Origin: Bifidobacterium ramosum
GTDB lineage: Bacteria; Actinomycetota; Actinomycetes; Actinomycetales; Bifidobacteriaceae
DNA length: 64,000 nucleotides
Assembly (NCBI RefSeq): GCF_009299505.1
Contig: NZ_WBSM01000005.1
Span: 143,155-207,154, forward strand
Reading direction: 5' to 3'
Below are positions 18,097 through 26,900 of this stretch, piece by piece (positions within the stretch are counted from its first letter, which is position 1; each line of letters starts with the position of its first letter). A program made the position numbers and the translations under genes. The notes beneath the pieces were generated by a model. That model was given only the letters and a program-made list of their open reading frames with translations, was not told the DNA's origin and searched no databases.

Positions 18097-19989
18097 TTAG
18101 CCGTTTTTCTGGTCCTTGGCAGCCGCGTTCGCGCCGAACAGGTCCGCGTTGTCGCCGACCGTGTTCGCCGGATAGCGCACGAACACCTGCGCGCTGAGCA
18201 GGTATTGTGTGTCGATGAACAGCTCCGAGTTGTCGGACGGATAGTAGTCGTAGTCGCGCAGCCATGCCGGCGCGTCCGCACCGTTCGCGTCGTTCAGCGC
18301 GGCGATCGCAGACGAGCCGCCGCTGTTCCGCGCGGCGCCGTCCATATACGACCGTTGCGAGAACGTAGAACTGCCGAAATCGATGCCGTCGCCCTGCGTG
18401 CCGATCGTCACCGCGTACCGTCCGCCGTACGTGTTGCCGCCGAACATGGACAGGTCGTCGGTGCCGAACGCGAACGGGCAGCCGGTGGGCAGCGTGATGA
18501 CCACCCGCGTCTGTGAGGCGGAAAGGCGGATGGTGCCGCTCGGGCAGTTCGTGCGCACGGTGGTGCCGTTGTGCAGGGTGGCGACGTGCTTCGGCCGTCG
18601 TGCGTAGTCGGTGAGGTCGATGTGCACGAGATCGTTGTCGTAGTTGGTGCCGTCGAAGACGACGCCGTCGCTCAGATGCGCGAACTGTGCGCTGTCGTGG
18701 TCGAGATTGTCGTTGGCGGAGTACGTGATCGTGCCGTCGTAGTCGGTGTATCCGTGGACGTCGACGACTTCGTGCGACCGGTAGGCGTCGGCGTACCGTG
18801 CGGCGACGTACGTGTAGGTGACGTTAACGGCGAGGATGCACACGGCGGTGATGCCGGCGATCCATGCGACCGGCACGAGTCCACCCGCGCGGTGGCCGCG
18901 GATGCCGAGCACGAGGATCGTCAGGCCGATGAGCACGCAGGTCGCGCCGATCCACAGGGTTGCGGATCGGGTCAGCGAGGTGAGCGTGTAACTGTCCGTC
19001 AGGTACAGGGCGACGGCCGCGAAGATGGACGCCAGGCCAATGGTCATGGCGACGACGAACGGTCCGGCCGGCTTGCGGCGGGCGATGACCGGGGCCGGCT
19101 TGGGTTGCGGTGCGCGGTAGGGGGAGGCCATCGGGGGCATGGTCGCGGCGGCGGGCTGCGGTGCGCCGGCGGTGCCGGTATTGCTGGTATTGCCGTACGG
19201 TGACGGCTGCTGCGGCATCGACGAGGCCGACGGTGACGGTACCGCGTACGGATGCCCGGCGTCGCTATGGTCGTTGTGCGCGGTCGTGGACGACGTACCG
19301 TCTGCCGTCTGCTGTGTGAACCGGTCGGCGGATCGATCGTATCCTCGCGCGGGATTGACGTACGCACCATCGGTCGGTCCGGCCGGCGGCTGCATCGGAT
19401 ACGACTGCGGACCGGGCCATGCCGATCGATTGGCCTGTCCGGCAGGTCCGCGAGCGCCGCCGTACTGCGGACCGTTGTACTGCGGGCCGCCGTAGCCGGG
19501 CTTGCCGTATCCCGGCCCACCGTAACCGCGCTGGCGACGCAGCTCGCGTTCGATGATCAGCCACAGGACGAACGCCGCGGCCATCGCCGCGAACAATCCC
19601 GCGCCGGGGAACCCGATGCCGATCAACGCGCACAGAATCACACCGAGGCATGCCCAATCCCAGTCGCCGGCGATCAGGCGCTCCCCCAGAATGCCGCCGT
19701 CGCGACCGTCCGGCAGCAGCAGCCACGCGAACGCATACAGCGCGGCGCCGAATCCGCCGAACAGCAGCGCGGCGATCATGATCGCGCGCATCAATACCGG
19801 ACTGATGGCGAAATACCGGGCCAGACCGCCGCAGACGCCGCCGATCCAACGGTCGTCGGACCGCACGATGCCGCTGCGGCGGATCCATGCAAACAGCTTC
19901 GCGGCCGGATCGAACCGCCGTGGCGGCTGCGGTTGCGGGCCCGGCGAAGGCTGCGGGGGTTGCTGACAGGAACCATACGAATTGCTCAT
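18097..19989 (-). CDS. PspC-domain membrane protein
   Basis: A 630-aa protein with an N-terminal PspC domain (about residues 25-90, VRSDDRWIGGVCGGLARYFAI followed by a hydrophobic helix). Next come further helices, a ~150-residue Gly/Pro/Tyr-rich disordered stretch (GYGGPGYGKPGYGG repeats) and a second group of helices. The large C-terminal region contains DUF-like beta-rich segments (GTIRLSASQTRVVITLP). PspC proteins sense envelope stress. It is divergent from the PspC-histidine kinase gene, with 113 bp between starts. TGTAAT lies 6 bases before the ATG (MSNSYGS), so the transcript may be leaderless. The frame is open for 29 more codons upstream without support. Confidence 0.88.
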   Translation of the reverse strand: MSNSYGSCQQPPQPSPGPQPQPPRRFDPAAKLFAWIRRSGIVRSDDRWIGGVCGGLARYFAISPVLMRAIMIAALLFGGFGAALYAFAWLLLPDGRDGGILGERLIAGDWDWACLGVILCALIGIGFPGAGLFAAMAAAFVLWLIIERELRRQRGYGGPGYGKPGYGGPQYNGPQYGGARGPAGQANRSAWPGPQSYPMQPPAGPTDGAYVNPARGYDRSADRFTQQTADGTSSTTAHNDHSDAGHPYAVPSPSASSMPQQPSPYGNTSNTGTAGAPQPAAATMPPMASPYRAPQPKPAPVIARRKPAGPFVVAMTIGLASIFAAVALYLTDSYTLTSLTRSATLWIGATCVLIGLTILVLGIRGHRAGGLVPVAWIAGITAVCILAVNVTYTYVAARYADAYRSHEVVDVHGYTDYDGTITYSANDNLDHDSAQFAHLSDGVVFDGTNYDNDLVHIDLTDYARRPKHVATLHNGTTVRTNCPSGTIRLSASQTRVVITLPTGCPFAFGTDDLSMFGGNTYGGRYAVTIGTQGDGIDFGSSTFSQRSYMDGAARNSGGSSAIAALNDANGADAPAWLRDYDYYPSDNSELFIDTQYLLSAQVFVRYPANTVGDNADLFGANAAAKDQKNG

Positions 19990-20102
19990 GGTTCCATTAC
20001 AGCAGTCCGCACGAGCCGGGGCGGTCGGGGAACACCCTGATTCTCCCCTGAACCTTGCGTTTCCGCACCCGGTCATTCCCTGTCAGGCGGCACAATGGAA
20101 AC

Positions 20103-21761
20103 ATGACCCGACCTGAATCCCCGCAGACGCCACCGAGTATGCCGTATCCGCCGCAGATGCCGCCGCGTGCACCGCGCCTGCCGCTGATGCGACCGAAGCG
20201 TGGGCGCATCCTGTGCGGCGTGTGCCGTGGCGTCGCGCTGCATCTCGGCGTGTCCGTGCATCTGGTGCGGCTGGTGTTCATTGCGGCGACGTGCTGTTTC
20301 GGCGCGGGAGCCGCAGCGTACCTGTTCCTGTGGCTGTTCATGCCGGTCGGTGATCCGGTTGCGGCGGCGCAGGCGGCGGCATCGGTCGCCCGATCGCCGC
20401 TGTCGCGCGGCAATATGTCGCCGGTGTCGTCGCCGTTCGGTCCATCCGAACCAGGGACTTCGATTGCCGCAACTGTGTCGCCGTTCCCCGCGGCATCGTC
20501 TGCAGCATCATCCGCGGTACCGTTCGCCGTATCGCCAGTCGCATCGCCTGCCGTACCGTCCACTACACCGCCGGTCGCGCAACGTTTCACAGGAAGTTTC
20601 ACAGATCACGCAACCACCGATCCGCGACCGTCAGCCAGCACCGATCACATCGCAACCGACCCAGCCGACGCATCCGGCACAGTCAATACGGACAGCACAG
20701 CCAACACAGCGTATGCGGACAACATGGCCGCCGATCGCGACGCCCTCTACGGAACCTCCGAAAGCCCCGCCGAAGCGCTGCGACGCGCCCCCAAACCAGC
20801 ACTGGTCGCACTGGTCGGCATGGCCAGCATCGCCGTCGCGGTGCTGCTGTCGCTCGGCGGCGTCGAATCGGGTCTGATCCTGCCGATTCTGCTCGCGCTG
20901 GCCGGCATCGGCGTGGCATGGCTGCAATACAACGCGACCGGCGGGCAGCTGTGGTCGATGCTGGGCAGCGTGGCGCTGCTGTTCGTGGCGTACGCGGTGT
21001 TCGTGATGAACTCGGCGATTCCCGGCTGGGGCACGTCGCCGCGGCGAATCATCCTCGCCGGGTTCATGCTGCTGGCCGGCGTGGGGTTCGCGATCGTGCC
21101 GTGGATCAGTTCGCTGATTCGCGAGCTCGGCACCGAACGCGCGTTGAAGGAACGCGAGGAGGAGCGCGCCGACATGACCGCGCATCTGCACGACGGCGTG
21201 CTGCAAACGTTGGCGTTGATCCAACTGCACAGCGACGATCCGACGACCGTGTTCACGCTCGCACGCCAGCAGGAGCGCGAACTGCGCGAATGGCTGTATC
21301 AGGAGCGCACCACGACCGACCGGTCGGTGAGCGCCGGCATCAAGGATATCGCCGCGCACGTCGAGGACGAGCACGGCAAGCCGATCGAAGTGGTGACGGT
21401 GGGCGATGCGCGGCCGAGCGCGCAGACCGACGCGCTGCTCGACGCGACCGGGCAGGCGCTCATCAACGCGGTGACACACGGCGGCGAGCCGGTGTCCGTG
21501 TACTGCGAGGCCGGGCCGTCACAGGTCGAGGTGTTCGTACGCGACCACGGCGACGGGTTCGACGTGAACGCGATTCCCGAGGGGCGGCTCGGCATCCGCG
21601 AGTCGATCATCGGACGCATTCGGCGGCGCGGTGGTACGGTGGAGATCGTATCGAGGCCGGGGTGGGGCACCGAAGTGCGCATGCACATGCCGATCGCGGC
21701 GGACGATGCGGCACAGCATACGGGCGATGGCGCGTCCGCACACGAGGAGAGGAAATCATGA
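20103..21761 (+). CDS. PspC-domain sensor histidine kinase
   Basis: A 552-aa membrane kinase. The Pro-rich N terminus is followed by a PspC domain (RGRILCGVCRGVALHLGV), a low-complexity linker of ~130 residues, several membrane helices (about 230-340), then a HisKA_3-type dimerisation segment with MTAHLHDGVLQTL (phospho-acceptor H363) and an HATPase domain (ALINAVTHGGEPV, DHGDGFD, GRLGIRESI, GWGTEV). It should phosphorylate the LuxR-type regulator whose ATG overlaps its stop codon (ATGA). CACAAT lies 6 bases upstream of the start, so the mRNA may be leaderless. With the divergent PspC gene it forms an envelope-stress module of the type known in actinobacteria. Confidence 0.92.
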   Translation: MTRPESPQTPPSMPYPPQMPPRAPRLPLMRPKRGRILCGVCRGVALHLGVSVHLVRLVFIAATCCFGAGAAAYLFLWLFMPVGDPVAAAQAAASVARSPLSRGNMSPVSSPFGPSEPGTSIAATVSPFPAASSAASSAVPFAVSPVASPAVPSTTPPVAQRFTGSFTDHATTDPRPSASTDHIATDPADASGTVNTDSTANTAYADNMAADRDALYGTSESPAEALRRAPKPALVALVGMASIAVAVLLSLGGVESGLILPILLALAGIGVAWLQYNATGGQLWSMLGSVALLFVAYAVFVMNSAIPGWGTSPRRIILAGFMLLAGVGFAIVPWISSLIRELGTERALKEREEERADMTAHLHDGVLQTLALIQLHSDDPTTVFTLARQQERELREWLYQERTTTDRSVSAGIKDIAAHVEDEHGKPIEVVTVGDARPSAQTDALLDATGQALINAVTHGGEPVSVYCEAGPSQVEVFVRDHGDGFDVNAIPEGRLGIRESIIGRIRRRGGTVEIVSRPGWGTEVRMHMPIAADDAAQHTGDGASAHEERKS

Positions 21762-22465
21762 CCGAACAGGAAGCACCGCACAGGATCGCCGCGCCGATCC
21801 GTGTGGCCGTGGTCGACGATCACGAAATGTTCCGCGCGGGCGTGATCGCGACGTTGCGACCGTATTTCACGATCGTCGGGCAGGCGCCGGATGTGGAGGG
21901 ATCGGTGGCGATGATCGCCGCGACCAAGCCGGACGTGGTACTGCTCGACGTGCACGTGCCGGGCGGCGAGGGCGGCGGCGGGGCGGAGATTCTTACGAAA
22001 TCGCTCGCCTATTCGCCGCATTCCGCGTTTCTCGCGCTGTCGGTGTCGGATTCGCCGCAGGACGTCGGATCGGTGATCCGTGCGGGGGCGCGCGGCTATG
22101 TGACCAAGACGATCACCGGCGAGGATCTCATCAATTCGATCCGGCAGGTGCATGAGGGCTATGCAGTGTTTTCGCCGAAGCTGGCGGGATTCGTGCTGTC
22201 CGCGTTCCAAGGCGTGCCGGTGGGCGGCGCGGCAGGTGCGGACGGCGCGGCCGGAGCACACGACGAGGAGCTTGACCGGCTGTCGGCCCGTGAACAGGAG
22301 GTGATGCGGCTCATCGCGCGCGGCTACACCTACAAGGAGGTCGCCGCGGAGCTGTTCATTTCGATCAAGACCGTCGAGACGCACGTCAGTTCGGTGCTGC
22401 GCAAGCTTCAGCTGTCGAACCGCACCGAACTCACCCGCTGGGCCGCCGACCGCCGTATCGTATAA
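21758..22465 (+). CDS. LuxR/NarL-family response regulator
   Basis: A 235-aa response regulator. The receiver domain has acidic residues VVDDHEMFRAG, the phospho-acceptor D64 in VVLLDVHVP, a Ser/Thr switch (LALSVSD) and the Lys in GYVTKTITGEDL. The C-terminal LuxR helix-turn-helix is LSAREQEVMRLIARGYTYKEVA...IKTVETHVSSVLRKL. A Gly/Ala linker joins the two. Its start overlaps the kinase stop by four bases and AGGAGAGG lies upstream, so translation is coupled. It probably controls the divergent pspC genes; no binding site can be named from one promoter. Confidence 0.94.
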   Translation: MTEQEAPHRIAAPIRVAVVDDHEMFRAGVIATLRPYFTIVGQAPDVEGSVAMIAATKPDVVLLDVHVPGGEGGGGAEILTKSLAYSPHSAFLALSVSDSPQDVGSVIRAGARGYVTKTITGEDLINSIRQVHEGYAVFSPKLAGFVLSAFQGVPVGGAAGADGAAGAHDEELDRLSAREQEVMRLIARGYTYKEVAAELFISIKTVETHVSSVLRKLQLSNRTELTRWAADRRIV

Positions 22466-22491
22466 CCGGTTTTGTTTTCACCGTCAACCAG

Positions 22492-22545
22492 AAACGGCCG
22501 CAGCCGGGCCTTCACCACATCATGAGCACCCGGCTACGACCGTTT
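22492..22545. repeat. Palindrome after the response regulator
   Basis: Imperfect inverted repeat: AAACGGCCGCAGCCGGG pairs with CCCGGCTACGACCGTTT at 15 of 17 positions. Related fragments (CGGTTACGGCTGTTTC) recur just downstream. It may end the kinase-regulator transcript. The 22466-23122 gap has no gene I can support. Confidence 0.6.
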
Positions 22546-22647
22546 CACGCCAGACAAAACCGCAACCGGCTCCATCTTCAATCATCGGCACTCGGTTACG
22601 GCTGTTTCGCACGCCGGACCTTCCCCGTGCCACACTCCCCATTTCGA

Positions 22648-23094
22648 GGTCACGCGATGGCATACGCGACAGTTTTTCCATCGCGTGACCGTCGCATCAG
22701 TCACGCGATGGCATGTACTCGATACACAACCATCCCGTGGCCGCTTTTCCGCACGATATCCGGTCATGCGACGGCAAATACACGCCATTTTCCATCGCGT
22801 GAGCACAACGCTGGTCATGCGATGGAAAATCCGGCTGTTTTGCCATCCCGTGACCAATCATGACCGCATCATTGACCGATACCGCGATCACGCGACGGAT
22901 TGAACCGATTGAATTCCGTCCCATGACCAAACACTCCCCCACGGGATGGAAAAGCGACCCGATTTGCCATCCCGTGACCAGGCAAACCAGATACGATTCC
23001 TCACGCGATGGAACAAGAACCGTATCCGCCATCCCGTGACCTGGGATCGTTCCGCACGCGATAGACAACACGTACATACCATCGCATGCCCATG
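22648..23094. repeat. Family B tandem hairpin array (about eight units)
   Basis: Eight units, each TCACGCGATGG, ~17 bases, then CCATCGCGTGA or the variant CCATCCCGTGA. Left arms start near 22649, 22700, 22764, 22814, 22888, 22940, 23001 and 23055, so the period is about 50-75 bases. Loops differ between units; in some (22814) the stem continues into the loop (GGAAAA / TTTTGCC). It separates the regulator gene from the HAD gene. A smaller copy lies at 32115-32311. Confidence 0.82.
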
Positions 23095-23122
23095 CGTGAC
23101 GAATGCGGGCATGCAGCAACGG

Positions 23123-23740
23123 CTACAGGCCGAGCGCCGCGCGCACCTGCGCGGCGTTGAGGAACTGGATGCCGTTGAGGCCGACGGCGGTGGCGGCATC
23201 CGCGTTGCGCGCTTTGTCATCCACGAACGCGGTGGTCGCCGGATCGAGGGCGAACCGCGCGATCGCACGACGGTAGATTTCGGGATCGGGTTTGTGGATG
23301 CGTTCCTCGGACGACACGACGGTATCGCGTAGCAGTCCCAGCCACGGGAACTTGCGATGCGCGGCGTGCACGAATTTCGCGGTGAAGTTCGTGAGTCCCC
23401 ACAGTCGCACACCGGCCGCGTCGAGATCGTGCAGCAGCGTCGGCATGCCGTCGATCATGTCGTACAGGGCGAGCTGCTGACGGTCGAAGTAGTCGCGGAA
23501 CAGCTGCACCGGATAGCCGGCGTCCATCGTGTCGGCGTGATGGTGCGCCGCGTAGTCGGCGATGATCCGATCCTCGCTCCAACCGAGATCGGACAGCTCG
23601 TCATAATGCCAGAATCCGTACTCGGCGGACCGATCGAAGAACGCGTCGAGTTCGGCGTTCGGATATTTGCCGTCGAGCGCGAGTCGCGGCCGCCAGTCCA
23701 GCAGCACGTCGCAATAGTCGAAAATCACATCGGTCATCAT
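23123..23740 (-). CDS. HAD-superfamily hydrolase, haloacid-dehalogenase/YihX-like
   Basis: A 205-aa cytosolic HAD hydrolase, subfamily IA. The nucleophile is D8 in VIFDYCDVLLDW. Motif II is LWGLTNFT, the motif III Lys lies in RIHKPDPEIYRRAI and motif IV is AFVDDKARN. The residue two after the nucleophile is Cys rather than the Asp of true phosphatases. The NFT and KPD motifs resemble the YihX/dehalogenase group, so the substrate is uncertain (sugar phosphate or haloacid). Start chosen at the ATG after GGAGGTG (23740); a second ATG follows immediately. The frame is open 35 codons further upstream without a ribosome site. Confidence 0.88.
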   Translation of the reverse strand: MMTDVIFDYCDVLLDWRPRLALDGKYPNAELDAFFDRSAEYGFWHYDELSDLGWSEDRIIADYAAHHHADTMDAGYPVQLFRDYFDRQQLALYDMIDGMPTLLHDLDAAGVRLWGLTNFTAKFVHAAHRKFPWLGLLRDTVVSSEERIHKPDPEIYRRAIARFALDPATTAFVDDKARNADAATAVGLNGIQFLNAAQVRAALGL

Positions 23741-23922
23741 GATTCGCCCACCTCCACCATCATGGTCGTTCCGCGGTAGTCCACGGTAACGATACCGCGC
23801 CGGCACGGCAACGATACCGCACCACCGACGATCATCGATCGTCACGTTCCATGAGACTCATCTTCCCTGCCTCCCCCTCCCCGCCCCCTCCGCACCCCGT
23901 GCCCCATCTTCCGTTCCCTTAC

Positions 23923-23972
23923 TAACGGACATACAGCCGATTACATCGTTGAAATCGGCTGTATGTCCGTTA
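23923..23972. repeat. Family A palindrome, copy 10
   Basis: Family A arms with symmetric CTAACGG / CCGTTAG edges, between the HAD gene and tRNA-Ser. The rest of this ~360-bp gap is C-rich and shows no gene. Confidence 0.88.
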
Positions 23973-24061
23973 GAGGGTGCAGGTACGGGAGGAAAGGGAC
24001 AGCCGGAAAACAAACAGCCAGAAAACAAACGACCGGGAACGAGCAGCCGGAAACGAACGAC

Positions 24062-24093
24062 AAAGGGCTCCGACGCGACGCGCCGGAGCCCTT
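24062..24093 (-). terminator. Terminator of tRNA-Ser
   Basis: On the minus strand, AAGGGCTCCG / CGGAGCCCTT (10 bp) with TTG after it, 8 bases beyond the tRNA 3' end. Confidence 0.8.
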
Positions 24094-24100
24094 CACCATG

Positions 24101-24185
24101 CGGACAGGGCGAGATTCGAACTCGCGGTGGGTTGCCCCACAACGGTTTTCAAGACCGTCTCTTTAGGCCGCTCAGACACCTGTCC
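24101..24185 (-). tRNA. tRNA-Ser (TGA)
   Basis: An 85-nt class II tRNA. The acceptor stem GGACAGG / CCTGTCC is followed by discriminator G73, typical for serine. The anticodon stem ACGGT / ACCGT encloses CTTGAAA (anticodon TGA). A long variable arm is present, and the T loop is GTTCGAATC. CCA is not encoded. It lies ~100 bp downstream of serS, the enzyme that charges it, on the same strand. Confidence 0.97.
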
Positions 24186-24283
24186 TTGCGTGCGCCGGCA
24201 CGGTCGACATAGCAGACCACGCAGACGCACGATGTTCAATTATACAGCGGGGGTGGAAATCACGCCTTCCGCGGCGGCAAACG

Positions 24284-25570
24284 TCACGCCTCCCACTTCG
24301 TCGGCTCGATGACTTCCTTGCCGCCCATGTACGGACGCATGGCCTTCGGGATCTCGATGGAGCCGTCCTTCTGCTGGTGGTTCTCGAGGATCGCGACGAG
24401 CCAGCGGGTGGTGGCCAACGTGCCGTTCAGCGTGGACACCGGGCGGGTCGAACCGTCGGCCGTACGCTCGCGGATGTTGAGGCGGCGGGCCTGGTACTCG
24501 GTGCAGTTCGAGGTGGAGGTGAGCTCGCGGTAGCGGCCCTGGGTCGGCACCCACGCCTCGCAGTCGAACTTGCGGGCGGCCGAAGAGCCGAGGTCGCCGG
24601 CGGCGGTGTCGATGATGCGGTACGGCACCTCGACCTTGGCGAGCATCTCCTGCTCCATTTCGAGCAGGTGCTGGTGCTCGGCGTAGGAGTCCTCCTGCTT
24701 CGCGTAGACGAACATCTCGACCTTGTCGAACTGGTGCACGCGGATGATGCCGGAGGTGTCCTTGCCGGCGGCGCCGGCCTCGCGGCGGTAGCAGGACGAC
24801 CAGCCGCAGTAGCGCAGCGGGCCGTTGCCGAGGTCGAGGATCTCGTTCTCGTGCATGCCGGCGAGCGCCACTTCGGAGGTGCCAACGAGGTACTGGTCGT
24901 CGGGCTCGCGCAGACGGTAGATCTCGTCGGCGTGGGAGTTGAGGAAGCCGGTGCCGCGCATGACTTCGGGGCGCACGAGCGTCGGGGTGATGGCGAGCAC
25001 GAAGCCGTGCTGCTCGGCCTGGTCGACGGCCATGGTGAGCATGGCGATCTGCATGCGGGCGACCGCGCCGCGCAGGAAGTAGAAGCGGGAGCCGCCGACC
25101 TTGACGCCGCGGCGCATGTCGATGCCGGCGACCTCGGTGCCGAGGGTCAGGTGATCCTTCGGTTCGAAGCCTTCAGCCGCGAAGTCGCGGATCTGGCCGA
25201 CCTTCTTGACGACCACGTAGTCGTCCTCGCCGCCTTCCGGAGCCTCCGGTTCGACGATGTTAGACAGCTTCCACATGGCGGTGGTGTATTCCTCGGCGGC
25301 GGCGTCCGCGGTGGCCTTGTATTCGGCGACCTTGGCGGCGAGGTCCTTGGTCTGCGCGATGAGCGCGGCCTTCTCGTCGGCCGGGGCGGCGGCGACCTTC
25401 TTGCCGATTTCCTTCTGCTGGGCGCGGGCGGCTTCGAATTCCTTGAGGGCGGTGCGGCGGGTCTCGTCGGACTTGAGCACTTCGTCGACGAGTTCGACGG
25501 ATTCGCCGCGCTTGCGCTGCGATTCCTTGACGACGTCGGCATGTTCACGAATGAATTGAATATCAAGCAT
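24284..25570 (-). CDS. serS: Serine-tRNA ligase
   Basis: Charges tRNA-Ser (and tRNA-Sec where present). The 428-aa protein starts with the long antiparallel coiled-coil arm (MLDIQFIREHADVVKES..., about 1-105) that grips the tRNA variable arm. The class II core follows, with motif 2 in CYRREAGAAGKDTSGIIRVHQFDKVEMF and motif 3 in NGTLATTRWLVAILENHQ. TAGGCT lies 7 bases before the ATG, so the mRNA may be leaderless. The frame stays open far upstream, but that part is antisense to the diacylglycerol kinase gene and not real. tRNA-Ser follows it. Confidence 0.97.
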   Translation of the reverse strand: MLDIQFIREHADVVKESQRKRGESVELVDEVLKSDETRRTALKEFEAARAQQKEIGKKVAAAPADEKAALIAQTKDLAAKVAEYKATADAAAEEYTTAMWKLSNIVEPEAPEGGEDDYVVVKKVGQIRDFAAEGFEPKDHLTLGTEVAGIDMRRGVKVGGSRFYFLRGAVARMQIAMLTMAVDQAEQHGFVLAITPTLVRPEVMRGTGFLNSHADEIYRLREPDDQYLVGTSEVALAGMHENEILDLGNGPLRYCGWSSCYRREAGAAGKDTSGIIRVHQFDKVEMFVYAKQEDSYAEHQHLLEMEQEMLAKVEVPYRIIDTAAGDLGSSAARKFDCEAWVPTQGRYRELTSTSNCTEYQARRLNIRERTADGSTRPVSTLNGTLATTRWLVAILENHQQKDGSIEIPKAMRPYMGGKEVIEPTKWEA

Positions 25571-25753
25571 GCGTCCCAGCCTACCGCCGCAAGCCGACAC
25601 GCGGCTGGGCCGGGCCTCGCCCGCTCCAGCGACCACGATGTGTCCGTAACCGCAACCGCACCCACACCCACACCGCTCTCGAACGTGCAGGAATCGTCGA
25701 GCTTCGCGCGTCGCTGACGAGATTCGCGCCGGCTTGTGGTCACAATGGGTACC

Positions 25754-26893
25754 ATGCCCAGTACCGTGCCCGCAGCCGTCATCGTCATCGCAGTCATCAT
25801 CGGCGTGCTCGCCATCGCCGCCGTTGCGGCCCTCGCCGTGCGCGCCTACCGCAAACGGCGTCTGGCCGAACGCATCGACCGGCGCGACGACGATCAGGTG
25901 CATTACGCGTTCATCGTGAACCCGTCGAAACCGCAGGCGAAGGAGCGCAAGGCGCATATCAAACAGTTCTGCAAGGCGAAGGGGCTCACCGAAGTCGAGT
26001 TCATCGAGACGAGGCTCGACAAGGACGGCCGCGCGTGCGCGCTCGAGGCGTTGCGTCACGGCGCGGACGTGGTCGTCGCGGTGGGCGGCGACGGCACGGT
26101 GCGCACAGTGGCGAGCGCCGTATCGGGCACCGGCCACGCGCTCGGCATCATCCCGATCGGCACGGGCAACCTGTTCGCCCGCAACATGGGCATTCCGGTC
26201 GACGACATCGACGCGGCGTTGTCGGTGGCCACGTCGCACGGCTCCCGGCACGTCGACATGGGCCGCCTCACGCTGCTCGACGACCCAACGTCCGACCACG
26301 GCCACGCGTTCCTCATCATCGCGGGCATCGGCTTCGACGCGCTGATGATCGGCGACACCGATCCCGAACTCAAGAAGAACATCAGCTGGCTCGCGTACTT
26401 CGTGTCGGGCGTCAAGAACCTGTTCGCGCCGAAGTACCGCGGCAGCGTGACGATCACGAGCGCGAACGGCAGCACGCACACGATCAACGGACTCGTGTTC
26501 CGCACGTTCATGGCCGGCAACTGCGGCGAGATCCCGTTCTTCTCGCTCATGCCGGACGCCTCGTACGACGACGGCATCCTCGACTTCGAGATCATCGACA
26601 CGTCGGGCGGCGTGCTCGGCTGGGCGAATCTGTTCGGCGACGTGGTGCATCAGACGATCACCGGCAAGTCCGGGTCGAGCCCCCTGTCGGTCAGTTCGTC
26701 GATCGACAACATTCAGGGCGTGAGCGCGGAGATCATGCTGGAGAAGCCGGCGTTGGCGCAGGTCGACGGCGACATGCTGCCGGAAACGCGCCACATCCGC
26801 TTCGACGTGGAGCGGCAGGCGCTGTGTGTGCGTGTGCCGGAGGTCGAGCCGGACATGTCGGCGACGGGCGTAATTCCGCCGATCCGCGTCTGA
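25754..26893 (+). CDS. Diacylglycerol/lipid kinase family protein
   Basis: A 379-aa protein with one N-terminal membrane helix (VIVIAVIIGVLAIAAVAALAV) and a DAGK catalytic domain: HYAFIVNPSKPQAKE, then the nucleotide-binding VAVGGDGTVRTVASAV and IPIGTGNLFARNMGIP. The C-terminal half matches YegS/DgkB-like lipid kinases (AGIGFDALMIGDTD). It likely phosphorylates a diacylglycerol or related lipid at the membrane. The start at 25754 is favoured because CACAAT stands 7 bases before it, the same leaderless arrangement as pgm; a GTG (25736) and an ATG (25745) in frame are alternatives. Divergent from serS. Confidence 0.9.
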   Translation: MPSTVPAAVIVIAVIIGVLAIAAVAALAVRAYRKRRLAERIDRRDDDQVHYAFIVNPSKPQAKERKAHIKQFCKAKGLTEVEFIETRLDKDGRACALEALRHGADVVVAVGGDGTVRTVASAVSGTGHALGIIPIGTGNLFARNMGIPVDDIDAALSVATSHGSRHVDMGRLTLLDDPTSDHGHAFLIIAGIGFDALMIGDTDPELKKNISWLAYFVSGVKNLFAPKYRGSVTITSANGSTHTINGLVFRTFMAGNCGEIPFFSLMPDASYDDGILDFEIIDTSGGVLGWANLFGDVVHQTITGKSGSSPLSVSSSIDNIQGVSAEIMLEKPALAQVDGDMLPETRHIRFDVERQALCVRVPEVEPDMSATGVIPPIRV

Positions 26894-26900
26894 TCGTCGG

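Noticed and set aside
22648..23094. Possible CRISPR array
   Set aside because: Repeats are short (11-13 bp), each is paired with its own inverse, spacing varies from 50 to 75 bases and no cas gene is near. A hairpin array explains it better.
25571..26794. Upstream extension of the serS frame
   Set aside because: It crosses the divergent lipid-kinase gene. SerS normally begins with MLDIQFIREH, which has its own -10 element.
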